DNA of 64,000 bases from Drosophila miranda (taxonomy: Eukaryota > Arthropoda > Insecta > Diptera > Drosophilidae): contig NC_046675.1 in NCBI RefSeq assembly GCF_003369915.1, forward strand, positions 806,001 through 870,000. The letters run 5' to 3'. Positions within the stretch are counted from its first letter, which is position 1. The number at the start of each line of letters is the position of its first letter. Both the position numbers and the translations under genes were made by a program. Of the stretch, positions 22,871 to 33,975 are shown piece by piece. The notes under the pieces are model-generated. The model was not told the DNA's origin and did not search any database. It saw only the letters and a program-made list of their open reading frames with translations.

Positions 22871-25154
22871 ATGGACGTGTCTGCACTTTCGGAAGCAACT
22901 TTTAGTCCCGCCGACTGGATAAATGCCAACTACAAAAAGTATATAGAGGAGAATGGAAGCAAAGACGGCGACGCGATGTCTTTTATTCAGAGCTACGTGG
23001 CCAAGCTGCAGCTGTATGTTCAGCAGGTGAACTACGCCGTGGAGGAGTCCAGTCGGCAGGTGGTATCGAGCATGCCGCGCATTGCCAAGGAATCCACCAC
23101 CTTGCACAGCGACGTGAGCCAGCTGCAGGAGAAGATGAGTGCCATGCGACAGGAGGTGGCCGCCGTGCAGAATGAGACGGGCGAATGCATGGCAACCTTG
23201 GAGCGGCTGAACACGTTGCAAACGAAGCTGCAGGCAGCCAAGGAGTCCTTGCAGGAGTCGGATGGTTGGGGCAACCTATTGGCCGAGCTGGAAGACGGAT
23301 TCGAGCGCAACGATTTGAAGGTGCGTACAACAAAAGTAGCTGAGATGTAACTGCATTGAAAATGTAAATTTTCAGGGTGTTTGCGAGAAGCTCATAGCGC
23401 TGCAAAAGTCCCTGCACGCTCAGGAACAACTGCCAGGCCATGCTGAGCGTCTCACTCAGGTCGAGGACTTCAAGAACCGCCTGGAAGCCCTGGCCTCGCC
23501 CAGCGTGGTTCAGTGCTTTGCGGAATCCAATTTGGAGCAGGCTCAGCACTATGTACAGATTTTCACCAGCATTCAACGTTTGCCACAGCTCCAGCAATAC
23601 TATCGTGCTGTCCAAAAGAATCTCTGGCAGCAGCAATGGAAGCAAACGCTGGAGCTGCAGGGGACGGAAACGCAGCCGCAGCAGCAGCAACAATTTCTCA
23701 CACTCTACTACGATCAGCTCCTCGAACATTGCCAGCGGCAGGTCAAGTGGTGTTCGAATCTGTTCAGTGAAGAATCGACCCAGCCTTTCCTAGTCATCGC
23801 CGAGCTCTTGCCTGCCCTTCAGCCCACGCGGGATGCCCACATTTTGCAGCTGCTGAAGACTTCCAATGAGAGATTGGAGCTGCTGGGACTATTCTCGCAG
23901 GTCAACCACAGTTTCGTCCTGCATTTGAACTCTCTGCTGGAGCAGTCGCACATCACACTATCCGATGAGCTGCATCGGCAGCTGGGCGAGGCGGTGTTTG
24001 AATACTTTCACAAATTTATACAACAATATCCGCGATTGGAGGAAACTCAGTTGTCGACCCAGGTGGATCGCTTGCTGTCGAATCAGTCCACGCCCAGCGA
24101 TGCAGTACGTCATCTGGAGGAGAGCACCCGCAAGCTATACGAGTGGCTGAAAGAGGCCTGCGAACGCTGCTCTGCCATTACCAGCGATCTGGCCCTGTGC
24201 AAGCTGATAACCCTTTTGAATGGCATCTTCAAGCGCCAGCTGGAGAACTTCGGGCGCATCCAGCGGCAGCTGGGCCTCAGCCTGGGCTCCAGCAGCTACG
24301 CAGCGCAGAGCGAAAATTGGTCATTGCTGCAGTACACGATGTCCCAATTGCAATGCCTCGCCGACTTTCAAGTGCAGCTTCATCAATTCGAGCACGATCT
24401 GCACGCACGCATGGCCGCATTAGCTGCTAAGCTGACGAAACAGTCGAGTCGGGGGAATATTACTATATTCCAAACCTGCGACCACGCAGCACGCACCCAA
24501 TTACTGAACGCCATTGCTGACTATCAGCAGAAGAAGGCGGAGGCCACCGAAAGCCTGGGCATTTTTCCGCAGATCTATGCCGCGTTGAAATTGCAATTTA
24601 GCGAAACTCACGATATAACTCTCAACATATTGCTGCAGCCCATCGAGACGCACCTGGCGCACATTCGGCCAGCAGCGGAGACTCATCCCTCAACGGGCAT
24701 CGACATGCCATCCTTTAGTTTTGCTCCCCAAGAAAGCATCACCCAAATTGGACAATATTTGTTGACCCTACCCCAGCATCTAGAGCCGTTGCTGCTCGCG
24801 CCCTCGGCTCTTCTGAAACAGGCCTTAGAGGTGTGCAACGTCAAGTACACACAGGCCATACCCTGTGCCGATGTCTTGCTCTCGCTGGTTGTTGAACAGT
24901 GCTGCATTTTGTATCAGGCACAGATACTGCAAATCAAGACTCTGCCGGCCTCGGCCGCCAAACAACTCAGTGTTGACATTGAGTATCTCTCGAATGTCCT
25001 GGAGGAACTTGGACTGTCCATCAACCTGCAATTGTCACAGATCCTCACGTTGCTCAAAGCCGCACCAGATCAGTACTTGACCCTGAGCAGCGGCTGTGAG
25101 CCACGTCTGGTGACTGCCATTCGGCAAATGCGCAACATTATATCTACCCAGTAG
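22871..25154 (+). CDS. Cog7: Conserved oligomeric Golgi complex subunit 7
   Basis: Two exons (22871-23320, 23376-25154) give 742 residues, the family length. The N-terminus (FSPADWINANYKKYIEE) and the helical coiled region that follows (YVAKLQLYVQQVNYAVEESS) are the COG7 hallmark. The rest is a largely helical rod with no signal peptide or TM segment. Family knowledge: COG7 belongs to lobe B of the COG tether, which captures retrograde intra-Golgi vesicles and so keeps glycosylation enzymes in place; in flies it is needed in male meiotic cytokinesis. The gene has a housekeeping-type promoter (DRE) upstream, and a GH47-like Golgi-type glycosidase gene follows 280 bp downstream. Confidence 0.93.
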
Positions 25155-25435
25155 CTCTCCAGCGAAAAAGCTTAAGCCCAAAATGTATTTATGTATATAA
25201 ATAATGGAGTTCAGTCATACTATTGCAACTCTACCAGTTAAACGCACTTGCAGCAGACCTGCAGGCCTGCTTGCACTGTTAGATTAGTACATATTTATAT
25301 ACTAGTATTAATTGCTAAGAAACGGCTTGTTATAATATTTAATTAAGTGTTTAGCTTCCAGCATTGCACAGCACATCGCTTAGAATGACCAGAATAGAGA
25401 GTACCGGCCTAGACGCGCACTTGACAAATTTATAG

Positions 25436-26986
25436 ATGAATTACTTCAATTATATTCGGAGACTACACTTTAAGAGGAATACTTCTACCTTGAGGAGTCG
25501 CTTCATTGCTATTGGATTTCTCACCATAGTCCTGACCATGGCATTGCACTTGTACAGAGGATGGTCGGCGGAATCATGTCCTGAGGACAAAGGAAAAGGA
25601 GAACTGCGAACGGACCATACCTTGGATCTGTCTGGAAGGCGGCAGAAAATTCGGGAGATGATGCTGCATGCCTGGAGAAACTACCATCGATACGCATGGG
25701 GATCGAATGAGCTTTGTCCGATATCGCGGCGTGGCTGCCTGGGCGGCGTGTTTGTGAACCACAACTTGGGCGCCTCGGTTATCGAAGGTTTGGATACCTT
25801 GCACATAATGGGATTTGAGGACGAGTATAAGCAGGGGCGTGATTGGATCGAGTCAACATTTGAAATGGACAATGTAAACGCTCTGCTTTCTGTGTTTGAA
25901 CTAACTGCCCGCCTGCTGGGTTCCATGCTTTCGCTCTACGCGTTGACCGGAGACCCCTTGTACAAAAATAAGGCATTGCAAATTGCCGATAAGATTTTGC
26001 CCGCTTTCGAAACACCCACTGGGATACCAAAGTCCATAGTAAACCCCAGATCAAGGAACGCCCAATCAAGCCACTTCAATGACATTTCGGAGTTCGGAGC
26101 ACTGCATATGGAGTTTTCGTACCTCAGCGACATCACTGGCATCGCAGTCTACAGAGAGCGGGTCCAGGGAATCCGCAAGGTGTTGGGGAACATGACAAAA
26201 CCGAATGGATTGTACCCAAACTTGATCAGCTTAAGAACGGGCAAATGGATAAGCGCGGACAGTGCGATAAGTAGATTTCACGACTCTTTGCTAAAGTCGT
26301 GGGTACAGTCTGGAAAAATGGATGCAGAATCCAGGCAGATGTACACTGATGCCATCCTGGGCATCATGCAGAATATCGTAACTGTAAGTACCAATGGTGA
26401 CATCTATGTGTCGGACTATATAAACGGCAGCCCAAGCCATCGGATGGATCAGGTGTCATGTTTTTCCGGTGGGCACTTTGCCTATGGTGTGTCACAGCTG
26501 CTGATGAAGCACTGGGAAAAGTACGCAGAGGTTGGCATTGGCATCACAGAAACGTGCCACAAAAGCTACGAACAAACACCCACCAAACTGGGGCCGGAGG
26601 TCATTGTCTTCCCATACGATGCACAGGATCAATCATCGCCACATCAGAAGAATCGCTTTATGCTCTATCCAGATGTCGTTGAGAGCTATTTTCTGCTTTG
26701 GCGACTGACGAATGACGAGAGGTATCGCAGTTTTGGCTGGGACATCGTACAGGCAATGGAAAAATATTGCCGGACGCCATTCGGATACACCGGAATAAGG
26801 AACGTATATGACATGCCCCCGGAACCGGACGATTTGCAGCCAAGTTGGTTCTTGGGGAAGACGCTCAAGTATTTGTTTCTGTTGTTCTCAGATGATGATG
26901 TGATTTCACTAGATGAATGGGTCCTAAACAGCGCAGGACATCCCTTGCCGATCAAAGGTGTAAACGCCTATCGTGAATCCGACTAA
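25436..26986 (+). CDS. Intronless GH47 (class I alpha-mannosidase)-like protein, probably catalytically altered
   Basis: A single 516-codon ORF. A short cytosolic N-terminus is followed by one hydrophobic anchor at about residues 24-41 (FIAIGFLTIVLTMALHL), as in Golgi/ER type II glycosidases. The GH47 fold motifs follow: GLDTLHIMGF, a Glu in LHMEFSYLS at residue 226 (the catalytic-acid position), the SCFSGGHFAYG and ETCHKSYEQTPTKLGPEV blocks, and a late HPLPI. Other active-site positions differ. The motif GDSFYEYLLK is here SRFHDSLLK, so the catalytic Asp is Ser279. The motif LRPE is LYPD, with Tyr411 and Asp413. NTEAHP near the end is NSAGHP. The family trims Man9 N-glycans; this member may be inactive or lectin-like. 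The lack of introns suggests a retroposed origin. D. melanogaster has more than one class I mannosidase gene and I cannot assign orthology. Confidence 0.85.
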   Translation: MNYFNYIRRLHFKRNTSTLRSRFIAIGFLTIVLTMALHLYRGWSAESCPEDKGKGELRTDHTLDLSGRRQKIREMMLHAWRNYHRYAWGSNELCPISRRGCLGGVFVNHNLGASVIEGLDTLHIMGFEDEYKQGRDWIESTFEMDNVNALLSVFELTARLLGSMLSLYALTGDPLYKNKALQIADKILPAFETPTGIPKSIVNPRSRNAQSSHFNDISEFGALHMEFSYLSDITGIAVYRERVQGIRKVLGNMTKPNGLYPNLISLRTGKWISADSAISRFHDSLLKSWVQSGKMDAESRQMYTDAILGIMQNIVTVSTNGDIYVSDYINGSPSHRMDQVSCFSGGHFAYGVSQLLMKHWEKYAEVGIGITETCHKSYEQTPTKLGPEVIVFPYDAQDQSSPHQKNRFMLYPDVVESYFLLWRLTNDERYRSFGWDIVQAMEKYCRTPFGYTGIRNVYDMPPEPDDLQPSWFLGKTLKYLFLLFSDDDVISLDEWVLNSAGHPLPIKGVNAYRESD

Positions 26987-27299
26987 GATCGGAATCGAAC
27001 ATCTGATCCGTTTTTCGATGTAAGTAACATTGAGATGTTTCACAAGGCGGTTTTATTTTATTTTCAACACCTATAAAATGAATATAAGTACTTTTCTTGC
27101 TTTAAATACACCAATGTAAATGCATACACCTATATAAAAGTCTTATAAAACAATAGATATTTATATGTGAGACAAAGATGAAACAAAATGGATTTCCGAG
27201 TATATGGGAGCACACATATTGAGCACACCTTAGCATAAGCACACCTTTGGTTAATTGCAGCCGTTTCTTGGACCCCTTTTCCGTTCCTAAATCATTCCC
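26987..27299. other. Intergenic, AT-rich
   Basis: About 310 bp between convergent genes. It holds likely 3' UTR sequence for both, with AT-rich tracts, and nothing else I can identify. Confidence 0.4.
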
Positions 27300-27908
27300 C
27301 TAAAGCTGACCATTGGCCAGATGATTGTCGATGACGACCTGAATGATCCTCATGCAGTGCCGCTGCCTGGCCACAGTGTTGTCGATCAGCTGCTCGATGA
27401 ACTGGCTGGCTGGTATGGTGGTGTTTGGTGGGATGTCCTGCGTGCAGGAGATGTACTTGTTAAAGATCTCTGTGTTCAACGAGGTGGCCAAGTATGTGTC
27501 GCCTTCGTCCTGCTGCTGCAGTTTGTTGAGCACCTGGGCGGCGGCCAATATGTGCTCCTTGGTCTTTTGATATGCTTTTAGTTCCTGCAGGCTGGCATAA
27601 TCAGCGTTGTTCATTTGCACGGATCTTTCCCCATCTATATCCTTGATTACGCTCTTTGTCAGTTGCAGAATGTGGTACTTTCGCTCTGCCACAAAATTGC
27701 CCAGCAAGTACCCTGCCGAAGGGACAAGAGGACTCGTTAGTGAAAGTGCTGCCTCCAGGGCAGCGTTCCCTGACGACTTACCTGTTATCAGCATGAAGAA
27801 GGCAATTGTCAGCACCAGAGAGGCACAGGTGCGCTTCGAGACATATTCACGGTATTCGCGCGAGCTGTTTGCCCGCACAGCCGTCTCGTAGCTGAGTACT
27901 TGATGCAT
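27300..27908 (-). CDS. Small single-pass membrane protein, unknown function
   Basis: Two exons (27908-27782 and 27712-27300) give 179 residues. The 69-nt intron at 27781-27713 has strong sites (ACAG/GTAAGT and TTCGGCAG) and happens to be open in frame, so retention would simply add 23 residues. Residues about 29-46 are hydrophobic (SLVLTIAFFMLITGYLLG), giving one TM segment. The rest is polar and helical, with NTT and NTE-type sites and two Cys (SCTQDI; RHCMRI). No family is recognised. It is convergent with the GH47-like gene. Confidence 0.7.
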   Translation of the reverse strand: MHQVLSYETAVRANSSREYREYVSKRTCASLVLTIAFFMLITGKSSGNAALEAALSLTSPLVPSAGYLLGNFVAERKYHILQLTKSVIKDIDGERSVQMNNADYASLQELKAYQKTKEHILAAAQVLNKLQQQDEGDTYLATSLNTEIFNKYISCTQDIPPNTTIPASQFIEQLIDNTVARQRHCMRIIQVVIDNHLANGQL

Positions 27909-29158
27909 TTTGCAAAGGTCCTTTTTTTGATGCTACTTATTCTGCTGGCACTTAAGGCTGGCACATTTCGTTTTGCTCGCCTAAGTAAGAGCACAAATAC
28001 GAATCCAGAAGCAACACATTCCCATATTCTCACGCCAGGGGGGGCTTTCTCATAAGCGCTAGCATGACTTCATCGCATCGTTCCACCTTTAGTGGTAGTC
28101 AATGAACCCTCCCAGCAGTCGTGGGTGTGAGGTGTGGGTATGGGTTGTGGGTTGTGGGTTGTGGGTTGAAACCAGGAAAACAAAGAAATGGGTAAACATG
28201 CACTCTGCTAACAGTTGCCAATCCTTAAATACGGCTCTCGTCGAGTGGCAAACTGAAACTAAACTTTCACTTAGTCCCCGCCTCTGTTTGGGTATTCCGT
28301 TTATTTAATGTAGATTCTCTATATACGAGTGCATCCAAAGAGCAATCATTTAGCGTGCACTTTGTTGTTTCCACTGCAGAAAGGAATCCTGCTTGAAGGG
28401 GCGGATGAGTTATGCGAATGGTGCCCGCAACAGTTTTAATTTTATTATGAAATTCCCGTTCTATTGCTGTATCCGAGGTCGGTCTGCCTGCCTGGACGTC
28501 GAGTTATGTACGAGCTTGGCACTTCGCCTGACATCGGCTTTATTAGCTCTCGGAGCTCTGGTGAATTTCCTTCTCAGAGCTTTCGCCTGCTTTCGTGTTG
28601 AGTAGGGACTGTGTTGTGGGCGGTGTTGTGCTGTGTGGTCAAGTAGAAGCGAGTAAATTTAAAAAGTAGCGCATTACCGACAAACACTTAATAAGCAAGA
28701 TGGGTGCGAAGTTTCCACCCATTTTCTCCTTCGCTTCCGGGCTTCCTCACAAGTCATATCGTGTTGCAAGCAGTTGACGCACTTAAAGAGAATCTGCTAC
28801 GCCTACACTCGTGCCCCTGTTGATTGTCTCTTCTCTGCTTCTCTACTTCTTCAAGAATATTATGTGCCATTCGATTAGAAATGCCTCTTGTCTCATATCA
28901 GGTTCCATTGCCACTTTGATGGGCCCCTCATGAAGGTGTTTAAGTCTGGGGGATGTGTTGGTTTAAATGCAAAATATATATGCCAAATGTCTCCTTTGCC
29001 CTAATCTATCGCGCACTAACAAAGTACTCTTACGATATTCGTTAATTTATGAATGTAGATTAGATGTTGATTCCGGTATTTGCATCGATAATGAAATGAA
29101 GAATGATTAAAGCTATATAAAACTCAGACCACCATGAGAGCACTGCTAGTCCAACGAA
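27909..29158. other. Intergenic region upstream of the Jonah array
   Basis: About 1.25 kb without a supportable gene. A G/T-rich minisatellite with four or so GGGTTGT units lies at 28137-28168. A TATA box (TATATAAAA, 29114-29122) precedes the first protease gene. I see nothing else. Confidence 0.5.
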
Positions 29159-30027
29159 ATGACTGTGATCGCACTCTTACTGTTCGCTCTAGTGGCCTCG
29201 GCCGTGGCCCATGACGCTGTGCACCCCAAGGACCTGCAGGTGGAACACCGAAATATTGAGGGTCGCATTACCAACGGCTATGAGGCAACTGAGGGAAAGG
29301 TCCCCTACATAGTGGGAATCAGCTTCAACAGCAACGGAAGGTGGTGGTGGTGTGGTGGCTCGATCATCAGCAACACTTGGGTTCTGACAGCTGCTCACTG
29401 CACGAGCGAGTAAGTTCGTCCCAAATTCAATATCGAAGGGCCATTAAAGAGTTCATTCTATCCCCAATCAGTGCTGATGAGGCTTCACTCTACTACGGAG
29501 CTACCAACTACGAGCAGGCGGCCTTCCGGCACACAGTCAGCAGCGCCGCTTTCACTAGACATCCCGAGTATCGCGGCCTTGATCATGACATATCCCTGAT
29601 CAGGACACCTCATGTGGACTTTTATAACTTGGTGGACAAGGTTGAGCTTCCGAGTCTAGATGAGCGCTACAACTCATTCGACAGCTACTTGGCCTTGGCC
29701 TCTGGCTGGGGTGCCATTTACGACGGCAGCAATGTGGTGGAAGATCTGCGCTGCGTGGACGTGGAGGTCATCCCTCTATCGCAGTGCCAGGCTTACTACG
29801 GCACCGAAACTGCCTCCGAGAACACTATTTGCGTGGATACTCCCGATGGAAAGTCCACCTGCCAGGGCGACTCCGGCGGCCCTCTGGTCACTCATGACGG
29901 TGGAAAGCTGATCGGCGTCACTTCCTTCGTTTCAATTTACGGCTGCCAGTCAGGTGCTCCAGCTGGTTTTACTCGTGTCACCAAATACCTCGAGTGGATC
30001 AAGGAGGAGACGGGAATATTCTATTGA
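29159..30027 (+). CDS. Jonah-type S1 serine protease A (Jon99C cluster), one intron
   Basis: Two exons (29159-29409, 29472-30027) give 268 residues. A signal peptide ([17 protein letters not shown]) is followed by a short propeptide ending EGR and the mature start [17 protein letters not shown]. The catalytic triad is visible in [14 protein letters not shown] and GDSGGP. The residue six before the active Ser is Ser (KSTCQGDS), not Asp, so chymotrypsin-like rather than trypsin-like specificity is expected. Family knowledge: Jonah proteases are secreted midgut digestive enzymes. It is the most diverged member here and the only one with an intron (62 nt, just after the His motif), so it may represent the Jon99Ci-type lineage. 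The TATA box is 37-45 bp before the ATG. Confidence 0.88.
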
Positions 30028-30606
30028 AAGTTCAAGATGTTCGCCGTGTCGATATAAGAATAAACACTTTCTTCGAGTATCATGCAATTCGTTTTATTTT
30101 TAAGGGGGAATAGTAGATCAAATACCATATACCCCCAAAATATTATTTTTAAAATTCGAAAACCGAGAGAGAACTGCTTGACCATGCATAGGATTTTTTA
30201 TTCGTGATATTTTTATATGGCAAAACTGGAATTTAATATGTAGAAAACAAGCACTGCCTAGTGTAATGTAAGATGGAGTTTATTTACTAAAAAACTAATT
30301 TTAACTACAACTAATTTGTGTCTAGTGCAAAGTACAAAATCATTGTCGCGCAGTGTTATACGAACAAATAGATAGAGCGTAAATCCTTTTCTCAAATAAC
30401 AGATATTCATGCAGTATAATACAACGATTGGATTCGTTTTATTATGGGGGAAATATTGTACAAAGTGAAGATCTATTCTATACAAAAGTTTTGGGTCGTT
30501 GTCGTCCCGATATTTCACTAATATCAACGGGAACGAGAAAAGCGAGTGAGCCGGGGGTTGGTTGGCACACGAGCGAGGAGAGTCGGTAAGGCGTTGGCGC
30601 ACTACC

Positions 30607-30631
30607 ATATATATATATATATATATATATG
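30607..30631. repeat. (TA)n microsatellite
   Basis: About 12 TA dinucleotides in the spacer upstream of Jonah gene B. Confidence 0.9.
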
Positions 30632-30690
30632 TTTATACTATAAGTATTATTTACTTTATCGTTATTAGAGTGAATACCGCAAATTTATTG

Positions 30691-30730
30691 TCTGCCTGCC
30701 AGACTGATTTCGGGGTCCCCCTGGTCACTC
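30691..30730 (+). pseudogene. Short remnant resembling a Jonah active-site exon
   Basis: The stretch can be read CQTDFGVPLVT and aligns with the Jonah active-site segment [11 protein letters not shown] at both DNA and protein level over about 40 bp. There is no further match on either side. It lies at the position expected for an old, decayed array member, but it is short enough that chance cannot be excluded. Confidence 0.35.
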
Positions 30731-30923
30731 AATTGGCACAATCTTTAAATGAATTACGTTTTGCAAACTTACAAATACGACCAAAAAACGATAGCCGGGT
30801 GTTAACCATAATTTCCACAAGTGTTCCACTTGAAGACAACTTATCAGCCGACACAACATTCATTAAAAATAAACTTGAATCTAATTTATTGCCAGTGAAT
30901 CTTACAATTAAGTAAAAGGAGCA

Positions 30924-30972
30924 CTTATCGATGTGTGGACGAACCAGATAAGGCGGCTTCGAGAGTATAAAA
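30924..30972 (+). promoter_or_regulatory. Jonah promoter: GATA sites and TATA box
   Basis: Proximal promoter of gene B. CTTATCG at 30924-30930 and AGATAAG at 30946-30952 are GATA-factor sites, and TATAAAA is at 30966-30972, about 50 bp before the ATG. The same block precedes genes C, D and, diverged, E (GATA AGATAAG and TATA at 40467). GATAe-driven transcription is known for Drosophila midgut proteases, so this fits gut expression. Confidence 0.65.
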
Positions 30973-31019
30973 ACGTAGCAAGGTTTTAGGAAAGGCATGA
31001 GTTTCACAGCTTGCTCAAG

Positions 31020-31817
31020 ATGAAACTGTTCGTATTCCTGGCATTGGCTGTGGCCGCAGCTAGCGCTGTCCCCACTCCCCTGCAGAAGCAGACCCCTACA
31101 CCTGTAAAGGACATTCAGGGTAGAATCACCAACGGCTACGATGCCTACGAGGGCAAGGTTCCCTACATTGTTGGTCTGCTCTTCAGCGGCAACGGCAACT
31201 GGTGGTGCGGTGGCTCCATCATTGGCAACACCTGGGTCCTGACCGCTGCTCACTGCACGAACGGCGCCGAGTCTGTGACCATCAACTACGGAGCCAGCTT
31301 CCGCACCCAGCCCCAGTACACCCACTGGGTGCACCGCAACGACATCGTCCAGCACCACCACTACAACAGTGGCAACCTGCACAACGACATCTCTCTGATC
31401 CGTACTCCCCATGTCGATTTCTGGCATCTGGTCAACAAGGTTGAGCTGCCCAGCTTCAACGATCGCTACAACAGCTACGCCGGCCAATGGGCTGTTGCCT
31501 CTGGATGGGGTGGCACCTATGACGGCAGCCCACTCCCCGACTGGCTGCAGTGCGTCGATGTCCAGATCATGGATCAGGGCGAGTGCAGCCGCACTTGGTC
31601 TCTCCACGACAACATGATCTGCATCAACACCAACGGTGGCAAGTCCACTTGCGGAGGAGACTCTGGCGGCCCCCTGGTCACCCATGACGGCAACCGCCTG
31701 GTGGGAGTGACATCCTTCGGCTCTGCTGCTGGTTGCCAGTCCGGTCACCCAGCCGTCTTCAGCCGCGTCACCGGCTACTTGGAATGGATCCGCGACAACA
31801 CCGGCATCTCCTACTAA
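31020..31817 (+). CDS. Jonah-type S1 serine protease B (Jon99Cii/Ciii-like)
   Basis: Single exon, 265 residues, from the ATG at 31020. The signal peptide is MKLFVFLALAVAAASA, the propeptide is VPTP...DIQGR, and the mature chain starts [17 protein letters not shown]. The triad lies in TAAHC, HNDISLIRT and GDSGGP, with a Ser at the S1-pocket position (KSTCGGDS), indicating chymotrypsin-like specificity. The C-terminus EWIRDNTGISY matches D. melanogaster Jon99Cii/Ciii. A poly(A) signal AATAAA follows at about 31862. The CDS is essentially identical to genes C and D. Confidence 0.93.
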   Translation: MKLFVFLALAVAAASAVPTPLQKQTPTPVKDIQGRITNGYDAYEGKVPYIVGLLFSGNGNWWCGGSIIGNTWVLTAAHCTNGAESVTINYGASFRTQPQYTHWVHRNDIVQHHHYNSGNLHNDISLIRTPHVDFWHLVNKVELPSFNDRYNSYAGQWAVASGWGGTYDGSPLPDWLQCVDVQIMDQGECSRTWSLHDNMICINTNGGKSTCGGDSGGPLVTHDGNRLVGVTSFGSAAGCQSGHPAVFSRVTGYLEWIRDNTGISY

Positions 31818-32610
31818 AAGTCCTGATACCTTTCCCATACATATTTTGTTTGGGATCCCTCAATAAAAGATTATACAAAAAAAAAACTGTTGAGACAAAA
31901 ACAGTGTTGTTCATACATATGCCTTTGTTGTTGTATGCATTTCTGCCTATCTTTGACTACGAGTCACACTAGGATAGAACTGGCGGTAAGAAAGAGAGAG
32001 AGAGAAAGATGCTGTGCGCTCTCTTTAGGCACGTGCCAGACCTTAAGAGACTCACGCCTTACCGCTAACTGCTACTGCCATTTTGTGTGAGAGAGAGAGA
32101 GTGCGCGTGGCAGGAGACTCAGCTATGTGTGGTGATGTATGCGACGTGGGCGTATGTACATGTGTGGCAATTTATTGGTAGTCGAAAGCGGAAGTATGTG
32201 TATATGTTGGTATGTGTGGGATCGAGCGATGATTCTGATGGCTGCGAAGATCAGCTCCAGCACTCACCAAGGGCGAGCAAAAGTGAGAGGAGCGCTAGAG
32301 AAGCTCGGGCTGTAGCTAAGCCGGGAACGAACGCTAGATACAGCGGGAGAGAACTGCAGGAACGAAGAAGGTGGAGAGAAAGGCGAAAGAATAGTCACTG
32401 CCGCGCTTAACGGTACAGTGAGCAATGTAAATAGCGAACAAAATGGGTGGATTTACCTGACTCTGGATCACTGGCGATTATTTAAGAAATTTGTTGACTA
32501 ATATCGGGCTAAGAAACCTGACAAACATATTTATATATTTTATGGAATAGGAAACGCTGTTACCGTTGTTATATTAACCTGCGGGATATGCTGTGAGAGA
32601 GAGAACTATA

Positions 32611-33501
32611 CTGTGGCTCACAGCTTAAATGAACCAAAATTGTTAATTCAAATTTCCTTTTAAACTAAAAACTAATGCCATGAATGCCCTCCCTTATTAT
32701 TTATGACAAGTTTAGACCTATTTGGCAATTCCAAGTCAGCCAGGTCCTGATTTGGGTTTCGGATCATTATCTTGGTAGAATCGGAAACCATTGATTATTC
32801 CGAGTCTTTCGGCACTTAAGGATTGAAAGATACATGATCTTGTGCATGTTTCCATCGCTAAAAACAAAATTTCCGACTCCAGCGGCTGACTTATAGGCCT
32901 AAACCATTACATGCCCTCCACCATTTTTAAGCTTTTCAACGCAATCTCCGTATTTGGTTTTCTCCAGACATATGTGTGTCCATCGGACCCAAATATGTTA
33001 GCCAATAACAGCCGATCATTTTGAGTTTGTCTTGACTTTTCTGAAGATCAGACGCTCCTCGGCCTCCGTAAAAATTTTGGTTGGGGATATACTATGCAGC
33101 TTTGCGTCGAGAATGGCCATCTTTATAATGGCGAATCACCAATTCCCGCTGATCGACGGTAGTGCGTCGCCCCATGACTAGTCTTTTGATGTAAAAAACT
33201 GAGATCACACTGATTTTTGTCAAACAAATTCTTTTACATACGAAAGAAGATATAGGAAAAAGAATTACAGTTATTGGTTGCGAGGATCGCGAGATAATGG
33301 AGTGGGAAGTGCGTGGTTCAAATAAGCTGTGGGGGTGTTTTCTAGTGCGCATTTAGTTTTTTCCTTTTTGTGGGGTAACGAAGAAGAATATCCAACTTTT
33401 TTGTTGGTTTAGGAATTGTTGTTTATAGGACTGCGCAATTGATTTATATAGGGATTTTAACTTGGAAAAGTGCTCCGGTCCATTTAAGCTGTGAGCCACT
33501 G
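32611..33501 (-). mobile_element. Degenerate Tc1-type DNA transposon, unit 1
   Basis: Inverted termini with one or two differences (CWGTGGCTCACAGCTTAAAT inward from each end) are flanked by TA, as expected for Tc1-family targets; length 891 bp. The minus strand starts a transposase at 33175 with MGRRTTVDQRELVIRHYKDG, a Tc1-type helix-turn-helix. After about 27 residues the frame stops, and most of the catalytic core is deleted. Remains of the C-terminal part (VKTNSK; KNGGGHVMV; SAAGVGNFVFSDGNM) follow toward 32700. The element is non-autonomous. Confidence 0.85.
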
Positions 33502-33763
33502 TAGTCGTCGAACTGGTAGCAGCCAAGCGGCGAAATTATACTTTGAAATTTGGCTATAATATGGTTTTTGGCAAAAACAGTGCCAGAGTACATCAGCTAA
33601 TACATATATTCTATATATACATATATATACTATATATGTAAGTCTAGATTCGACGGTGGAATACGACCATAACGAATAAAAAGGATCACGACCGAGAGGT
33701 GCGCATGACGCACGAAACGTTTTATCGACCCTTACATATGTATGTATGTATAAGCAGGAAAGA

Positions 33764-33975
33764 TAGATATTAAACCAATATTCGAGGATAATTATAACTA
33801 AGCTTTACTAAAAGAGCTAAGCATGCACTTAAATTAGCAAAGTTTATACTAGTTACGGGAAATGTATGATATAAGTACCAGTAGTATAAATATTTAAGGC
33901 GGTACATTAAATTATAAAACCCGCATACGATCCTAAAAGGCTCATGCAAGCAATAATTCGATCTACACAGCGGAA
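33764..33975. repeat. Dispersed repeat copy in Jonah spacer 1
   Basis: Shares the block order ATATTCGAGGA, CTAAGCATGCA, ATTAAA, CTAAAAG and CTCATGCA with the repeat at 7680-7895, at similar spacing. The copies are clearly diverged, so it is an old interspersed family rather than a recent duplication. Confidence 0.45.

Noticed and set aside
28102-28605. Two short plus-strand open frames before the Jonah array
   Set aside because: One is translated minisatellite; the other has no signal, splice or similarity support.
30729-31838. Long minus-strand open frames of 238-369 codons opposite the Jonah genes
   Set aside because: They recur in every protease copy as antisense of GC-rich coding sequence and show no family similarity, so they are codon-bias artefacts.
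32087-32410. 107-codon open frame in both Jonah spacers
   Set aside because: It is low-complexity GA-rich sequence, duplicated with the unit, without similarity or a plausible start context.
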